DNA of 34,500 nucleotides from CAZHMN01 sp964533705 (GCA_964533705.1 CAZHMN010000026.1:1-34500), one strand, 5' to 3'; positions 7,686 to 15,534 are shown, counted from the stretch's first letter. Notes: generated from the sequence alone by a model not told the origin. Translations and numbers: made by a program.

Positions 7686-8598
7686 TCGTCCTCCGTTCGA
7701 ATTGTTTTCCCCACCAAAGGTAATAAGTGGATAAACCGCGATAGGGGCGCCACAGCTCGGCCTGTTCTCTGAGTTCCTCTTCCGTCGGCTTGCGGTCTAA
7801 TCCGTAGATCTGCTTGAATCCATTCAGCAGCCCGGCATCTCCTGTCGGCAGCGCATCCCACCTGCCGAAGCCCTGAATTAAAACGTATTCCGCGGTCCAG
7901 CGGCCGATCCCCCTGATTTGAACCAGCTTTTCGATGATTTTTTCGTCCGAGAGGCGTGTGAGTCCCCCCAGATCGAAGCCGTCCTGCACCTGCTTCGCCA
8001 GTCCGATGACGTATTCAGCCTTGCGCGTCGAACACTTGAATTGACGCCAGGTCAAGGGGTTCAAATTTGCCAATTCTGCCGGTTCCGGATATTGGTAGAA
8101 AATGTGACCGTCAATGGTTTTCCGCTTGGCGAATTGTTCCAACATGCCCCGTTTCACCTGACAGGCGAAGCGCAGGTTCACCTGCTGGCCGATGATGGCC
8201 CAGGTGAGCGCCTCGAAGAGCGTGGGCTCTAAAACCGGTTTTAGGCCGATATTTTTCCGGCAATGGTCATGGAGCAGCCGATCTTTTTTTACCGTATCAT
8301 AGAAAGCCTCAAGATCAAGATCAAGACAGAGAGTGTCTGCAACATGGTTTTTGCATCGGTTGACGTCGTTGTCGCTCAGGTTTTCCCCTTCCAGCGTCAA
8401 TTTCAGGCGCGGATCGGTGAGCGTCCCGATGGACATGATGCTGACGAAAGCGGAGCGCTCTTCGTCCAGCGGCCAGAGCCGTTGGTAGACGCCTTTTTCA
8501 AATCTGGCCACCGGGTCGGGGCAGTTCGGTCCCAGAAAGCTGAAGGATAGCTCGAAATCGTACGGTGGAGTGGGGAAAAGGATTGTCTCTACCCGCAT
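7678..8598 (-). CDS. alkA: AlkA-type DNA-3-methyladenine glycosylase
   Basis: A base-excision repair enzyme of the HhH-GPD superfamily that cuts alkylated bases from DNA. Of its 306 residues, the N-terminal 110 or so form the AlkA_N-like beta domain. Then A-L-T-W-A-I-I-G-Q-Q-V-N-L-R-F-A (130-145) is the conserved helix, LVQIRGIGRWTAEYV (225-239) is the helix-hairpin-helix, and Asp254 in PTGDAGLL fits the catalytic Asp. No C-terminal FeS-binding cysteines are present, so it is AlkA/OGG-like rather than Nth-like. The ATG at 8598 faces the Rrf2 gene across a 181-base intergenic region. I see no Ada-type regulator nearby. The specificity (3-methyladenine versus 8-oxoguanine) is inferred. Confidence 0.85.
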   Translation of the reverse strand: MRVETILFPTPPYDFELSFSFLGPNCPDPVARFEKGVYQRLWPLDEERSAFVSIMSIGTLTDPRLKLTLEGENLSDNDVNRCKNHVADTLCLDLDLEAFYDTVKKDRLLHDHCRKNIGLKPVLEPTLFEALTWAIIGQQVNLRFACQVKRGMLEQFAKRKTIDGHIFYQYPEPAELANLNPLTWRQFKCSTRKAEYVIGLAKQVQDGFDLGGLTRLSDEKIIEKLVQIRGIGRWTAEYVLIQGFGRWDALPTGDAGLLNGFKQIYGLDRKPTEEELREQAELWRPYRGLSTYYLWWGKQFERRTNA

Positions 8599-8675
8599 AT
8601 CATTAATCAGAGTGAATTGAGGGCGTTTATAGCTTTTCGAATTAACATGAAGACGTCAACATAATAATAATTACT

Positions 8676-8737
8676 TTCTTGATATAAATCCAAAGCAAAT
8701 ATTTCAAATTTCGGTTGATTTTATCTCGTATCAAGAA
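8676..8737. promoter_or_regulatory. Widely spaced inverted repeat, possible operator for the Rrf2 regulator
   Basis: TTCTTGATA (8676-8684) and its exact reverse complement TATCAAGAA (8729-8737) lie 53 bases apart centre to centre, about five helical turns, in the divergent region between alkA and the Rrf2 gene. The right half fills part of the spacer of the predicted promoter. The sequence does not match the known IscR type 1 or type 2 consensus, so this is a candidate only. Confidence 0.35.
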
Positions 8738-8743
8738 TATATT
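8715..8743 (+). promoter_or_regulatory. Sigma-70-type promoter of the Fe-S operon
   Basis: The -35 box TTGATT (8715-8720) and -10 box TATATT (8738-8743) are separated by 17 bases. The predicted start site is about 30 bases before the Rrf2 start codon. The same TTGATT -35 box appears in two other candidate promoters in this window. Confidence 0.6.
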
Positions 8744-8779
8744 AAGACAATCAGAGTCCGAATTATCGGAATAACCCCA

Positions 8780-9238
8780 ATGCAGTTCTCAGTCGGATGT
8801 GAATACGCTGTTCACGGCCTCTTATTCCTGGCCATGCGCCACGAAAACGAAGTTGTATTGGTCAGCGAAATTGCTAAGGCGCAGAACCTGCCCGAGAGCT
8901 ATCTCGCCAAAGTTTTTCAGCTTCTGGCCAAGGCGGGCTTGCTGAGGTCGTTTCGGGGTGCCAGGGGTGGATACATGCTGGCGCAACCGCTTGAGAAGAT
9001 CACTTTGCGGGACGTCGCATTGGCCGTGGAAGGCCAAACTCCGCTTTTTAAGCCGTTGAGCAACGTGCGGGGTTGTCATAATGAAGCGGACTGTTTGATT
9101 CGGGAAGCGTTCAGCCGGGCTGAGAAATCGCTCTTTCGGGAATTGGAGAAGGTAACCTTGAAGGAAATGGTCGAACGTGCCAGACTGGCCGGAGAGCGCC
9201 TCAAATGGCTACAACTTCCCGATTCCGTGGAAACGTAA
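8780..9238 (+). CDS. Rrf2/IscR-family transcriptional regulator
   Basis: A 152-residue DNA-binding regulator that opens the Fe-S operon and most likely controls it. The winged helix covers residues 1-80: the M-Q-F-S-V-G-C-E-Y-A start, a recognition helix in LPESYLAKVFQLLAKAGLL, and the wing R-G-A-R-G-G-Y. IscR binds a [2Fe-2S] cluster with three Cys and one His. Here the cluster loop shows only C99 and C105 (GCHNEADC); the first Cys and the later His are not seen, so any cluster would need other ligands, possibly Cys7, His100 or Glu/Asp residues. It starts at ATG without a clear ribosome site; the promoter lies about 37 bases upstream. The closest known analogues are IscR, NsrR and RsrR. Confidence 0.9.
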   Translation: MQFSVGCEYAVHGLLFLAMRHENEVVLVSEIAKAQNLPESYLAKVFQLLAKAGLLRSFRGARGGYMLAQPLEKITLRDVALAVEGQTPLFKPLSNVRGCHNEADCLIREAFSRAEKSLFRELEKVTLKEMVERARLAGERLKWLQLPDSVET

Positions 9239-9264
9239 ATCTAGCCTAATAGGAAGACAATCAA

Positions 9265-10350
9265 ATGAATGAAGCGAACAACACAAAAAACAGGGTATTG
9301 GAACTGTTGCGTCAAGTAAAATATCCCGGATATTCGAGAGACATCGTCTCCTTTGGTATGGTCAAGAATATCAGCGTCGAAAACGGCAAGCTGAAGGTTC
9401 AACTGGCTATGAGCGGTGTTGAAGATCGCGTTGCCGCCGGCTTGCAGGAATTCGTCCATCAATTGCTCCGATCTGAGTCAGGATATGAGCAGGTTCAAGT
9501 GGATTTGGAAAATAAACCGGCACAATCGCAGAAAAAGGAGGACAAGCCGGGCCATTCAGATCAATTGCTGAATCCTCAACCCCTCCCCGGTGTGGATAGA
9601 ATCATCGCGGTATCCTCCGGCAAGGGTGGAGTGGGCAAATCCACCGTAGCCGTCAATCTGGCCTGCACGGCGGCCGGTCGGGGATTGCGCGTCGGTCTTC
9701 TGGACGCCGACATTCACGGCCCCAGCCTTCCCACGCTTCTGGGGATAAAGACCAAGCCGAACGCCACGAAAGAGGGCCTCATTCCATTCGATAAATTCGG
9801 TATTAAATCCATGTCCATCGGTTATTTGATCGAGAGCGGTCAACCGCTGATCTGGCGCGGGCCCATGCTCAATAAGGCTCTGGAGCAGATCTGCGGCGAT
9901 ACTCTCTGGGGAACCCTGGATTACCTCTTTATTGATCTGCCTCCCGGAACCGGAGACGTGCAGATTTCGATGGCGCAGAAATACCAGATCAGCGGCGCGC
10001 TCGTCGTCACCACGCCGCAAAATCTGGCTTTAGAAGACGTGCACCGCGGCGTTATCATGTTCCAGCATACCAACGTGCCGGTGCTGGGCGTCGTAGAGAA
10101 TATGAGTTACTACCGCTGCCCGGAATGCGGGAATGTATCCCACCCCTTTGGTGAGGGCGGTGGCAAGCGTGAGGCTGCGCGTCTGGAGTTACCGCTTTTG
10201 GGAACGCTGCCGTTGGATCCGAAAACGATGGAACTTTCCGACAGGGGAGAGCCGATCGTCGCCGCGGATCCCGGATCGGAAAGCGCAAAAAGCTATTTAG
10301 CGCTCTGGGACAATACCCTGAAGCGCCTGGAGGAGATGATTGCGGTATGA
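9265..10350 (+). CDS. mrp: Mrp/ApbC-type Fe-S cluster carrier ATPase
   Basis: Mrp proteins bind a bridging [4Fe-4S] cluster in a dimer and deliver it to target enzymes in an ATP-dependent way. In this 361-residue protein, residues 8-82 are a MIP18/DUF59-like domain, the next 25 are a charged linker, and the P-loop domain follows: SGKGGVGKST (118-127, deviant Walker A), LDADIHGPS (146-154), DLPPGTGD (224-231). The cluster-binding pair is C285-P-E-C288. Domain order and length match bacterial Mrp. ATG is preceded by AGGAAG. It lies 26 bases after the regulator gene and overlaps the next gene by 4 bases, so it belongs to the same operon. Confidence 0.95.
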   Translation: MNEANNTKNRVLELLRQVKYPGYSRDIVSFGMVKNISVENGKLKVQLAMSGVEDRVAAGLQEFVHQLLRSESGYEQVQVDLENKPAQSQKKEDKPGHSDQLLNPQPLPGVDRIIAVSSGKGGVGKSTVAVNLACTAAGRGLRVGLLDADIHGPSLPTLLGIKTKPNATKEGLIPFDKFGIKSMSIGYLIESGQPLIWRGPMLNKALEQICGDTLWGTLDYLFIDLPPGTGDVQISMAQKYQISGALVVTTPQNLALEDVHRGVIMFQHTNVPVLGVVENMSYYRCPECGNVSHPFGEGGGKREAARLELPLLGTLPLDPKTMELSDRGEPIVAADPGSESAKSYLALWDNTLKRLEEMIAV

Positions 10351-10649
10351 TTACCGAAGAATCCGTCTATGAAGCCTTGGGAACGGTGATTGATCCCGAG
10401 ATCGGCATTGACATCGTCAATCTGGGTTTTATCTACGATGTTAAAGTTGATGGGGATAAGGTCTCCGTGGCGATGACGCTGACGATCAAGGATTGTCCTC
10501 TCCACGCAACTCTGAAAAAGCAGGCTGAAGAGGCGATCTTGAAGCACACCGGCGCCGCCTCCGCCGAAGTTAAATTGGTCTTCGATCCCCCCTGGACTCC
10601 GGCCATGATGAGCGACATGGCCAAAGAACGCCTGGGGATGGGTAAGTAG
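10347..10649 (+). CDS. MIP18/SufT-family Fe-S assembly factor
   Basis: A stand-alone DUF59 protein of 100 residues. Members such as SufT help load Fe-S clusters into apoproteins. The signature is DPEIGIDIVNLGFIYDV beginning at Asp16, with conserved Cys50 in KDCPLHATL. The mrp gene just upstream carries the same domain at its N-terminus, and a third copy-like domain occurs at the end of the IscU fusion downstream, so three MIP18-type modules occur in one operon. The start codon overlaps the mrp stop as ATGA. Confidence 0.92.
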   Translation: MITEESVYEALGTVIDPEIGIDIVNLGFIYDVKVDGDKVSVAMTLTIKDCPLHATLKKQAEEAILKHTGAASAEVKLVFDPPWTPAMMSDMAKERLGMGK

Positions 10650-10652
10650 ATC

Positions 10653-11705
10653 GTGCCGATGAAGAATAAAATCCATGCATTGGGCTTGATCTCGGGCGGC
10701 CTTGATAGCACGTTGGCTGCCCGCCTTCTGATTGATCAGGGCATCGAAGTTCACGGGGTCAATTTTAAGACCGGCTTTTGCATCACCACCGCCCGACGGC
10801 AATTCAGGCGTAGGGCTCAGCAATCGCCAAGAATACAGCACGAAGCCTCGCGAGTCGGCAGAGATCTGGGTTTTCCCGTTGACGTTGTGGACGTTTCACA
10901 GGAGTATCTGGAAATCGTGACCGATCCCCGCTGGGGGTATGGGAAGAACGCCAATCCCTGCGTGGATTGCCGCATCATGATGCTGCGGAAGGCCAAGGAA
11001 ATGATGCCCGAGGTGGGAGCCGATTTCATCTTCACCGGCGAGGTGTTGGCTCAAAGACCCATGACCCAGCACCGCCCCACACTGCGGCAGATGGAGAAAC
11101 AAAGCGGATTAGGGGGTCTTTTGCTGCGCCCCTTATCGGCGAAGAGGTTGCCGGAAACGGAGGTAGAACGGCGGGGCTGGGTGGATCGAGAACGCTTGAT
11201 GGATTTCGCCGGACGTTCCCGCAAACCGCAGCTTGCTCTGGCTGAAAAGCTGGGGATAAAGGATTTTCCTCAGCCTGCCGGAGGATGCTGCTACCTGACC
11301 GATCCCTCGTACAGCCGCAAATTCTTCGATTTTATCAAGCATCTTCCGCCCGGGCGTCAGGTTACTCACGATGATTTCAACCTGATGAAGGTGGGCAGAC
11401 ACCTGCGGGTATCAGATCGCCTGAAGATCATCGTGGGCCGGGATGAGGCCGAGAACGACTTCCTGGAGTATTACACCGGAGGCCGCTGCACGCTTCGCCC
11501 CGTTGACTTAATGGGACCAGTGGTAATAGTGGATGGTGACGTTTCCCCGGATGAGCTTCATTTCGCGGCCCGAGTTCTGGCTCGTTATAGCAGCGGCCGC
11601 GGCCAACCGCAAGTGACGGTTGAGGTCGAATGCAATGGTGCGCAGCAGACGATAACGGTCGAGCCCTTAAGGCCGGAAGAGGCCAGCAAATATATTTTAC
11701 GATAG
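10653..11705 (+). CDS. PP-loop ATPase related to tRNA thiolation enzymes (ThiI/MnmA-like with C-terminal NFACT-R-like domain)
   Basis: A predicted ATP-dependent RNA sulfur-transfer enzyme of 350 residues. The PP-loop SGGLDST is at 14-20, so it should adenylate its substrate as ThiI, MnmA and TtuA do. C103-V-D-C106 in N-P-C-V-D-C-R lies where MnmA has its first active cysteine, and a C212-C213 pair lies in GGCCYLTD. A conserved FTGEVLAQRPMTQH follows the second strand. The last 110 residues (from about 240) look like the domain family that databases attach to such proteins (NFACT-R-like). The target base is not known: 4-thiouridine or a 2-thiouridine are both possible. The GTG at 10653 is 3 bases after the previous stop; ATG 10659 is an alternative. 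Its neighbours IscS and MIP18 can supply sulfur and clusters. Confidence 0.8.
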   Translation: MPMKNKIHALGLISGGLDSTLAARLLIDQGIEVHGVNFKTGFCITTARRQFRRRAQQSPRIQHEASRVGRDLGFPVDVVDVSQEYLEIVTDPRWGYGKNANPCVDCRIMMLRKAKEMMPEVGADFIFTGEVLAQRPMTQHRPTLRQMEKQSGLGGLLLRPLSAKRLPETEVERRGWVDRERLMDFAGRSRKPQLALAEKLGIKDFPQPAGGCCYLTDPSYSRKFFDFIKHLPPGRQVTHDDFNLMKVGRHLRVSDRLKIIVGRDEAENDFLEYYTGGRCTLRPVDLMGPVVIVDGDVSPDELHFAARVLARYSSGRGQPQVTVEVECNGAQQTITVEPLRPEEASKYILR

Positions 11706-11726
11706 AAACTGGATGGAGCAATAGTG

Positions 11727-12011
11727 ATGTCATTTGATCCTTTCCAATTAACCGATAACTATGGCGATCAGGTTCAAGTAAAACTTGAAGAAGTCATACA
11801 AACGGCTTCGCCGGTTTTGACTGCAAAAGTGATCAGGAAAGTACTCGAAAACCTGGTGATCGTTGAAAGAGTGGCGAGAGAAAAAAGATGTGAAATCGGC
11901 GATATGGATAGACGGAGACTGATGGAGAGGGAGTATCCAGACGTCCAGGCGGAAGTGGATCGCGCCGTGGGAGAGTTTATCAGTTCAATTGTCTCACGTG
12001 AGGGCGGCTGA
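11727..12011 (+). CDS. Hypothetical protein of 94 residues in the Fe-S operon
   Basis: I do not recognise this protein. It is small, acidic and predicted mostly helical. It begins MSFDPFQLTDNYGDQVQVK, has a central K-V-I-R-K-V-L-E-N-L-V-I-V-E helix, a single Cys near residue 59 (E-K-R-C-E), and a basic D-M-D-R-R-R-L-M-E-R turn. There is no signal or membrane segment and no metal-binding motif. The gene is real: it is packed between the PP-loop gene (21 bases) and queH (stop and start share one base, TGATG). ATG 11727 was preferred to GTG 11724 by codon choice only. The position suggests an accessory role in tRNA modification or cluster handling, but that is inference. Confidence 0.7.
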   Translation: MSFDPFQLTDNYGDQVQVKLEEVIQTASPVLTAKVIRKVLENLVIVERVAREKRCEIGDMDRRRLMEREYPDVQAEVDRAVGEFISSIVSREGG

Positions 12012-12541
12012 TGCGTCTGCTGCTTCACGTCTGCTGCGGTCCCGACGTCAGCGTGGCGCTGGAGCGTCTGCCTCAGAACGAGAGGCTCTGCCTGTTCTTC
12101 GATAATCCCAACGTTCACCCCCTGGAAGAATATCAGAGAAGGCTGGAGACGTTTAAGAAAGTGGCTTCTGCCTTCCAGGTGGAATATAGGGTCGGCGAAT
12201 ATGATCCGGAGAGCTGGTTGGCGCTGGTTCGAGGACATGAAAACGACCCGGAGAAAGGCCAGCGTTGTAGCATCTGCATTCGTTACCGCCTGGAACGGAC
12301 AGCTTTGAGAGCCCGGGAAGAAGCGTTCGATAGCATCGGCAGCGTCTTCACCACCAGCCCCCATAAGCCCGCCCGGGAAATCAACACCTGGGGAGAGGAG
12401 ATCGCTAAGAATCACGGATTGAATTACCTGGTAGCGGATTTCAAGAAAAAGGACGGTTTTAAGAGATCGGTGGAATTGAGCCGCAATCTGGGTCTTTACA
12501 GGCAAAATTACTGCGGGTGCATTTACTCGATGCGAAAGTAG
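12011..12541 (+). CDS. queH: Epoxyqueuosine reductase QueH
   Basis: QueH (DUF208) carries out the last step of queuosine synthesis at position 34 of tRNA, reducing epoxyqueuosine; it replaces the unrelated QueG. The 176-residue product has the family cysteines: H6-V-C8-C9-G-P at the start, C86-S-I-C89, and C168-G-C170 in QNYCGCIYS near the end. These bind a [4Fe-4S] cluster and a second iron in characterised members. The region T-T-S-P-H-K-P near 114-120 is also conserved. Its dependence on clusters explains why it sits in an Fe-S assembly operon. Confidence 0.93.
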   Translation: MRLLLHVCCGPDVSVALERLPQNERLCLFFDNPNVHPLEEYQRRLETFKKVASAFQVEYRVGEYDPESWLALVRGHENDPEKGQRCSICIRYRLERTALRAREEAFDSIGSVFTTSPHKPAREINTWGEEIAKNHGLNYLVADFKKKDGFKRSVELSRNLGLYRQNYCGCIYSMRK

Positions 12542-12598
12542 AAAAAAGCCATTATGATCATATGTGCAGTGAACCAATGTGTTTCCGCCGGAGCGAGC

Positions 12599-13825
12599 AT
12601 GGAAAATAAGCCAATATACTTCGATAATAACGACACCACTCCGATGCTGGAGCCGGTTTTTGAGGCCATGCGCCCCTATTTCATCGAGAGATTCGGCAAT
12701 CCAGCTTCCTTACATCAGTACGGCCTGGACGCCGAGGAAGCGGTCAACGTAGCTCGGAAAAGCATCGCCGGATTAATCGGAGCCCAGCCGGAAGAGCTGA
12801 TTTTTACCGGCAGCGCCACCGAAGCCAATAATCTGGCCTTGTTCGGGATTGCCCGTTCCGCACCGGAGAGCAAGCGCCACCTGATTACCAGCAAAATCGA
12901 GCATAATGCCGTAATCAATCCCATGAAGCGGCTACAGAAGGAAGGGTTCAAGGTCACCTACCTGGATGTTGATGGCGAAGGATTCGTCAATCCCGATGAT
13001 CTGAAGGCGGAAATAACACCGCAAACCCTCTTGGTCAGCATCGTGCACGGCAATCACGAAATTGGCACAATCCAGGATTTGGAAGCGCTGGGCGGTATCT
13101 GCCGGGAACGCGGAGTGCTCTTTCACACCGATGCGGCGCAGAGTTTCTCGAAAGTTCCCCTGAACCTGGGAGATCTTCCCGTTGATCTGATGTCCGTCAA
13201 CGCTCATAAATTACATGGTCCCAAAGGCATCGGTGCGCTCTATATCCGCAAAGGAGTAAAGGTCGAAAAGATTATGGAAGGCGCCCCGCAGGAATTCAAC
13301 CTCCGGCCCGGCACCGAGAACGTTCCCGCCATCGTTGGTTTCGCCGAAGCCGCCCAAATAGCCTTTGAGAACATGGAAGCTGATACCGCTCATATGTCTT
13401 CCTTGCGCGACAAACTCATTGATCAGCTTCTGGAAATTCCCCACACGCACTTGAACGGCCCGCGAGGTGACCGCCGTCTGCCGAGTAACGCGGATATCAC
13501 CTTCCGCTATATCGAAGGAGAAGCGATTCTGATGCACCTTTCGATGAAGGGCGTATATGTCTCATCGGGATCGGCCTGTTCGTCCAAATCGTTGACGCCC
13601 TCCAACGTCCTGACAGCCATCGGGTTAAAACATGAAGACGCCCATGGTTCCATACGCTTCTCCTTCTCGAAGTTGAATACCGCTGATGAAGTGGACCTCG
13701 CCGTCCAGAAAGTCAAAGAGGTCGTCGAATTGTTGCGATCCATGACGGCGTTTATTCCTGAGATCCACTCCGAGGTCGAAGGCAAAGGTAAGGGCTTTTA
13801 CCACAAGAAAAAGGATGAACTGTAA
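12599..13825 (+). CDS. iscS: Cysteine desulfurase (NifS/IscS class)
   Basis: A PLP enzyme that takes sulfur from cysteine and passes it as persulfide to scaffolds and tRNA thiolases. In this 408-residue form, N-x-x-x-Y-F-D-N-N-D-T-T-P opens the protein, H102 stacks on PLP, D178 lies in HTDAAQ, K204 in NAHKLHGPKG binds PLP, RPGTEN is at 236-241, and the persulfide Cys327 is in SGSACSS, a NifS/IscS (class I) loop. The C-terminus carries a short basic tail rich in Lys and Gly. An upstream in-frame ATG at 12554 exists, but the ATG at 12599 has GGAG (12589-12592) at good spacing and begins exactly at the family N-terminus, so I chose it. Confidence 0.95.
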   Translation: MENKPIYFDNNDTTPMLEPVFEAMRPYFIERFGNPASLHQYGLDAEEAVNVARKSIAGLIGAQPEELIFTGSATEANNLALFGIARSAPESKRHLITSKIEHNAVINPMKRLQKEGFKVTYLDVDGEGFVNPDDLKAEITPQTLLVSIVHGNHEIGTIQDLEALGGICRERGVLFHTDAAQSFSKVPLNLGDLPVDLMSVNAHKLHGPKGIGALYIRKGVKVEKIMEGAPQEFNLRPGTENVPAIVGFAEAAQIAFENMEADTAHMSSLRDKLIDQLLEIPHTHLNGPRGDRRLPSNADITFRYIEGEAILMHLSMKGVYVSSGSACSSKSLTPSNVLTAIGLKHEDAHGSIRFSFSKLNTADEVDLAVQKVKEVVELLRSMTAFIPEIHSEVEGKGKGFYHKKKDEL

Positions 13826-13891
13826 AGAATCAGCAGGTATTGATACTAAGAAAGAATGAATTAGGTTCGCGTTGTAACTCCTGGAGCATCC

Positions 13892-14608
13892 ATGGCCATC
13901 AAATACTCACCGACCGTCATCGAACACTTTACCCATCCTCAGAACGTGGGCGAACTCGAGAATCCCGACGCCACGGCCACAGAAGGCTCTCCCGCCTGCG
14001 GGGACATGGTGACCTTCCAGTTGAAGGTTGATCCGGAGACGCACGTCATCGAGGACGTGAAGTTCCGATCCTACGGCTGCGCCTCGAACATCGCCACCGC
14101 ATCTATGGCCACCCTTTTGGCAAAAGGGAAAACCATCGAGGAAGTCAAGGCTATAAAACCCAAGGAAATCGCCGAAAAACTGGGCGGCCTCCCGGCTATC
14201 AAAATGCATTGTTCTGTTTTGGCCGTCAACGGTTTGAAGGCGGCGATCAAGCAGTGGGAAATTGATCACGGTTTGGCCGAACCGGAAGAGATTCAACTGA
14301 ATGAAAAGACCATCAGAAAACTCCTGAAAGGAGTCATCAATCCCCAGACCGGCCAGTCCGTCGTGTCCATGGGTATGATCAGCTACATCCAGATTGACGG
14401 CGGCAGAGTGTTCGTGGAAGTATCTTTACTGGATACCGACGAAATGTACGCAGAGAACATCCGTGAAGAGGTGACCGAGAAGCTCGAGACCATGAAGTGC
14501 ATTGATGAAATCATCGTGCGTGTTCTGGATCGCAACAAATTCGAGCTTAAGGATGAAAATAACCGCAACAACCACATAAAACCCAACCGCAAGCAAGCTG
14601 CCGAATAA
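13892..14608 (+). CDS. IscU/NifU-type scaffold fused to a MIP18-like domain
   Basis: A cluster scaffold of 238 residues. The N-terminal IscU domain (1-125) has all three cluster cysteines, C36 in SPACGD with Asp38, C63 in SYGCASN and C107 in K-M-H106-C107. So it should assemble [2Fe-2S] clusters with sulfur from IscS. In NifU the C-terminus is a Nfu domain with CxxC; here residues 138-212 instead resemble MIP18/DUF59 (T-I-R-K-L-L-K-G-V-I-N-P-x-T-G, then S-M-G-M-I-S-Y-I-Q-I-D-G-G). No CxxC is present; a lone Cys203 follows. The tail is rich in Asn and Lys. This fusion joins scaffold and targeting functions. ATG is preceded by CTGGAGC. Confidence 0.88.
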   Translation: MAIKYSPTVIEHFTHPQNVGELENPDATATEGSPACGDMVTFQLKVDPETHVIEDVKFRSYGCASNIATASMATLLAKGKTIEEVKAIKPKEIAEKLGGLPAIKMHCSVLAVNGLKAAIKQWEIDHGLAEPEEIQLNEKTIRKLLKGVINPQTGQSVVSMGMISYIQIDGGRVFVEVSLLDTDEMYAENIREEVTEKLETMKCIDEIIVRVLDRNKFELKDENNRNNHIKPNRKQAAE

Positions 14609-14622
14609 AGGAAGGCCAAGTA

Positions 14623-14994
14623 ATGTATACCGAGGAATATCTGAAACATTTCCAGAATCCTCAGAATGTCGGCGATCTGGAAGATGCCGACGCAGTGGAG
14701 GAGGTTCAATATAAAGGTCAGGGATGTTTTGATCGAGTGCGCATTTTCGCTAAACTTGACGGGCATAAGATCGTCAAAGTAACCTATCGAACCCGGGGTT
14801 GTTCCGGTACAATCGCCGCCTGTTCTGCCATGTCCGTGATGGCGGTGGGCATGGATCTGTCCAGAGCGGCGCAGATTAGCGGCGAAGATATTTCTGAGGC
14901 GTTGGGTGGCGTTCCCGAAAGGAAAAAACACAGCGTGGACCTGGCCGCAGAGGCTTTGAAAACCGTCGCATCGAAGCTGTTGGTGACCCGATGA
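14623..14994 (+). CDS. Second IscU-like scaffold protein lacking the third cysteine
   Basis: A 123-residue IscU-fold protein. It keeps Y-x-x-x-Y-L-K-H-F-x-N-P-x-N-V-G-D-L at the start, C35 with Asp37 in GQGCFD, and C60 in RTRGCSG. The usual H-C pair is H103-S104 in ERKKHSVD, so the third cluster ligand is replaced by Ser. C67 in AACSAM could compensate but is on a helix. It may hold clusters weakly, act as a dominant partner or serve another enzyme, as in divergent IscU paralogues. It follows the fusion scaffold after 14 bases and overlaps the CobO gene by 4. Confidence 0.85.
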   Translation: MYTEEYLKHFQNPQNVGDLEDADAVEEVQYKGQGCFDRVRIFAKLDGHKIVKVTYRTRGCSGTIAACSAMSVMAVGMDLSRAAQISGEDISEALGGVPERKKHSVDLAAEALKTVASKLLVTR

Positions 14995-15521
14995 GCCGGC
15001 TGAAGAAAGGTTACGTTCAGGTTTACACCGGAGATGGAAAGGGCAAAACCACCGCCGCGCTGGGGCTCGCTCTGCGCGCTGCCGGTGCCGGATTGAAGGT
15101 TCGAATCATCCAGTTTATGAAGGGCCAGAGTTACAGCGAACTGGAGGCTTTAAAACGATTTTTACCTCAGATTGAAACCGTTCAGACCGGTGGAGTAAAA
15201 TGCATTCGCAAAGAAGAGGTCACGGAGGCGGATCGGCGGGAAGCCCGCCGCGGCTTGGATCTGGTTCATCGCAGCCTGCAGAAGGCTGACGTTGACGTTC
15301 TAATCTTAGATGAAATTCTGGTGGCTCACTGGTTTGACCTCGTTCCGCTTCAAGATATCCTCTCCATCATTGATCATCGGCCTGAATGCATGGAACTGAT
15401 CCTCACCGGCCGCAGAGCTTCGCAGGAAGTTATTGAAAAGGCGGATTTAGTTACAGAGATGCGGGAGATTAAGCATTATTACCAACAGGGCGTGCCCGCC
15501 CGCAAAGGAATCGAAAGTTAA
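14991..15521 (+). CDS. cobO: Corrinoid adenosyltransferase, CobO/BtuR type
   Basis: It transfers adenosyl from ATP to cob(I)alamin or a cob(I)yrinic acid diamide to make coenzyme B12. The 176-residue product has the P-loop GDGKGKTT (14-21), FMKGQ near 41-45, the Walker-B-like LILDEI near 104-109, and the closing family signature E-M-R-E-I-K-H-Y-Y-Q-Q-G followed by ARKGIE. No other cobalamin gene and no cobalamin riboswitch is visible, so it is likely to serve salvage. Its place in an Fe-S operon is unusual. Start overlaps the previous stop (ATGA). Confidence 0.93.
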   Translation: MSRLKKGYVQVYTGDGKGKTTAALGLALRAAGAGLKVRIIQFMKGQSYSELEALKRFLPQIETVQTGGVKCIRKEEVTEADRREARRGLDLVHRSLQKADVDVLILDEILVAHWFDLVPLQDILSIIDHRPECMELILTGRRASQEVIEKADLVTEMREIKHYYQQGVPARKGIES

Positions 15522-15534
15522 AGGATAAATGCCA

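Noticed and set aside
8599..8780. Strong divergent promoter for alkA on the minus strand
   Set aside because: Several AT-rich hexamer pairs are possible, none clearly better than chance; only the plus-strand promoter was called.
12554..12598. Longer N-terminus for IscS (starting at 12554)
   Set aside because: The extra 15 residues do not match the family, and the ATG at 12599 has the properly spaced ribosome site.
14991..15521. Cobalamin riboswitch in front of cobO
   Set aside because: The gene overlaps the previous stop codon, so there is no room, and no B12-box-like sequence was seen.
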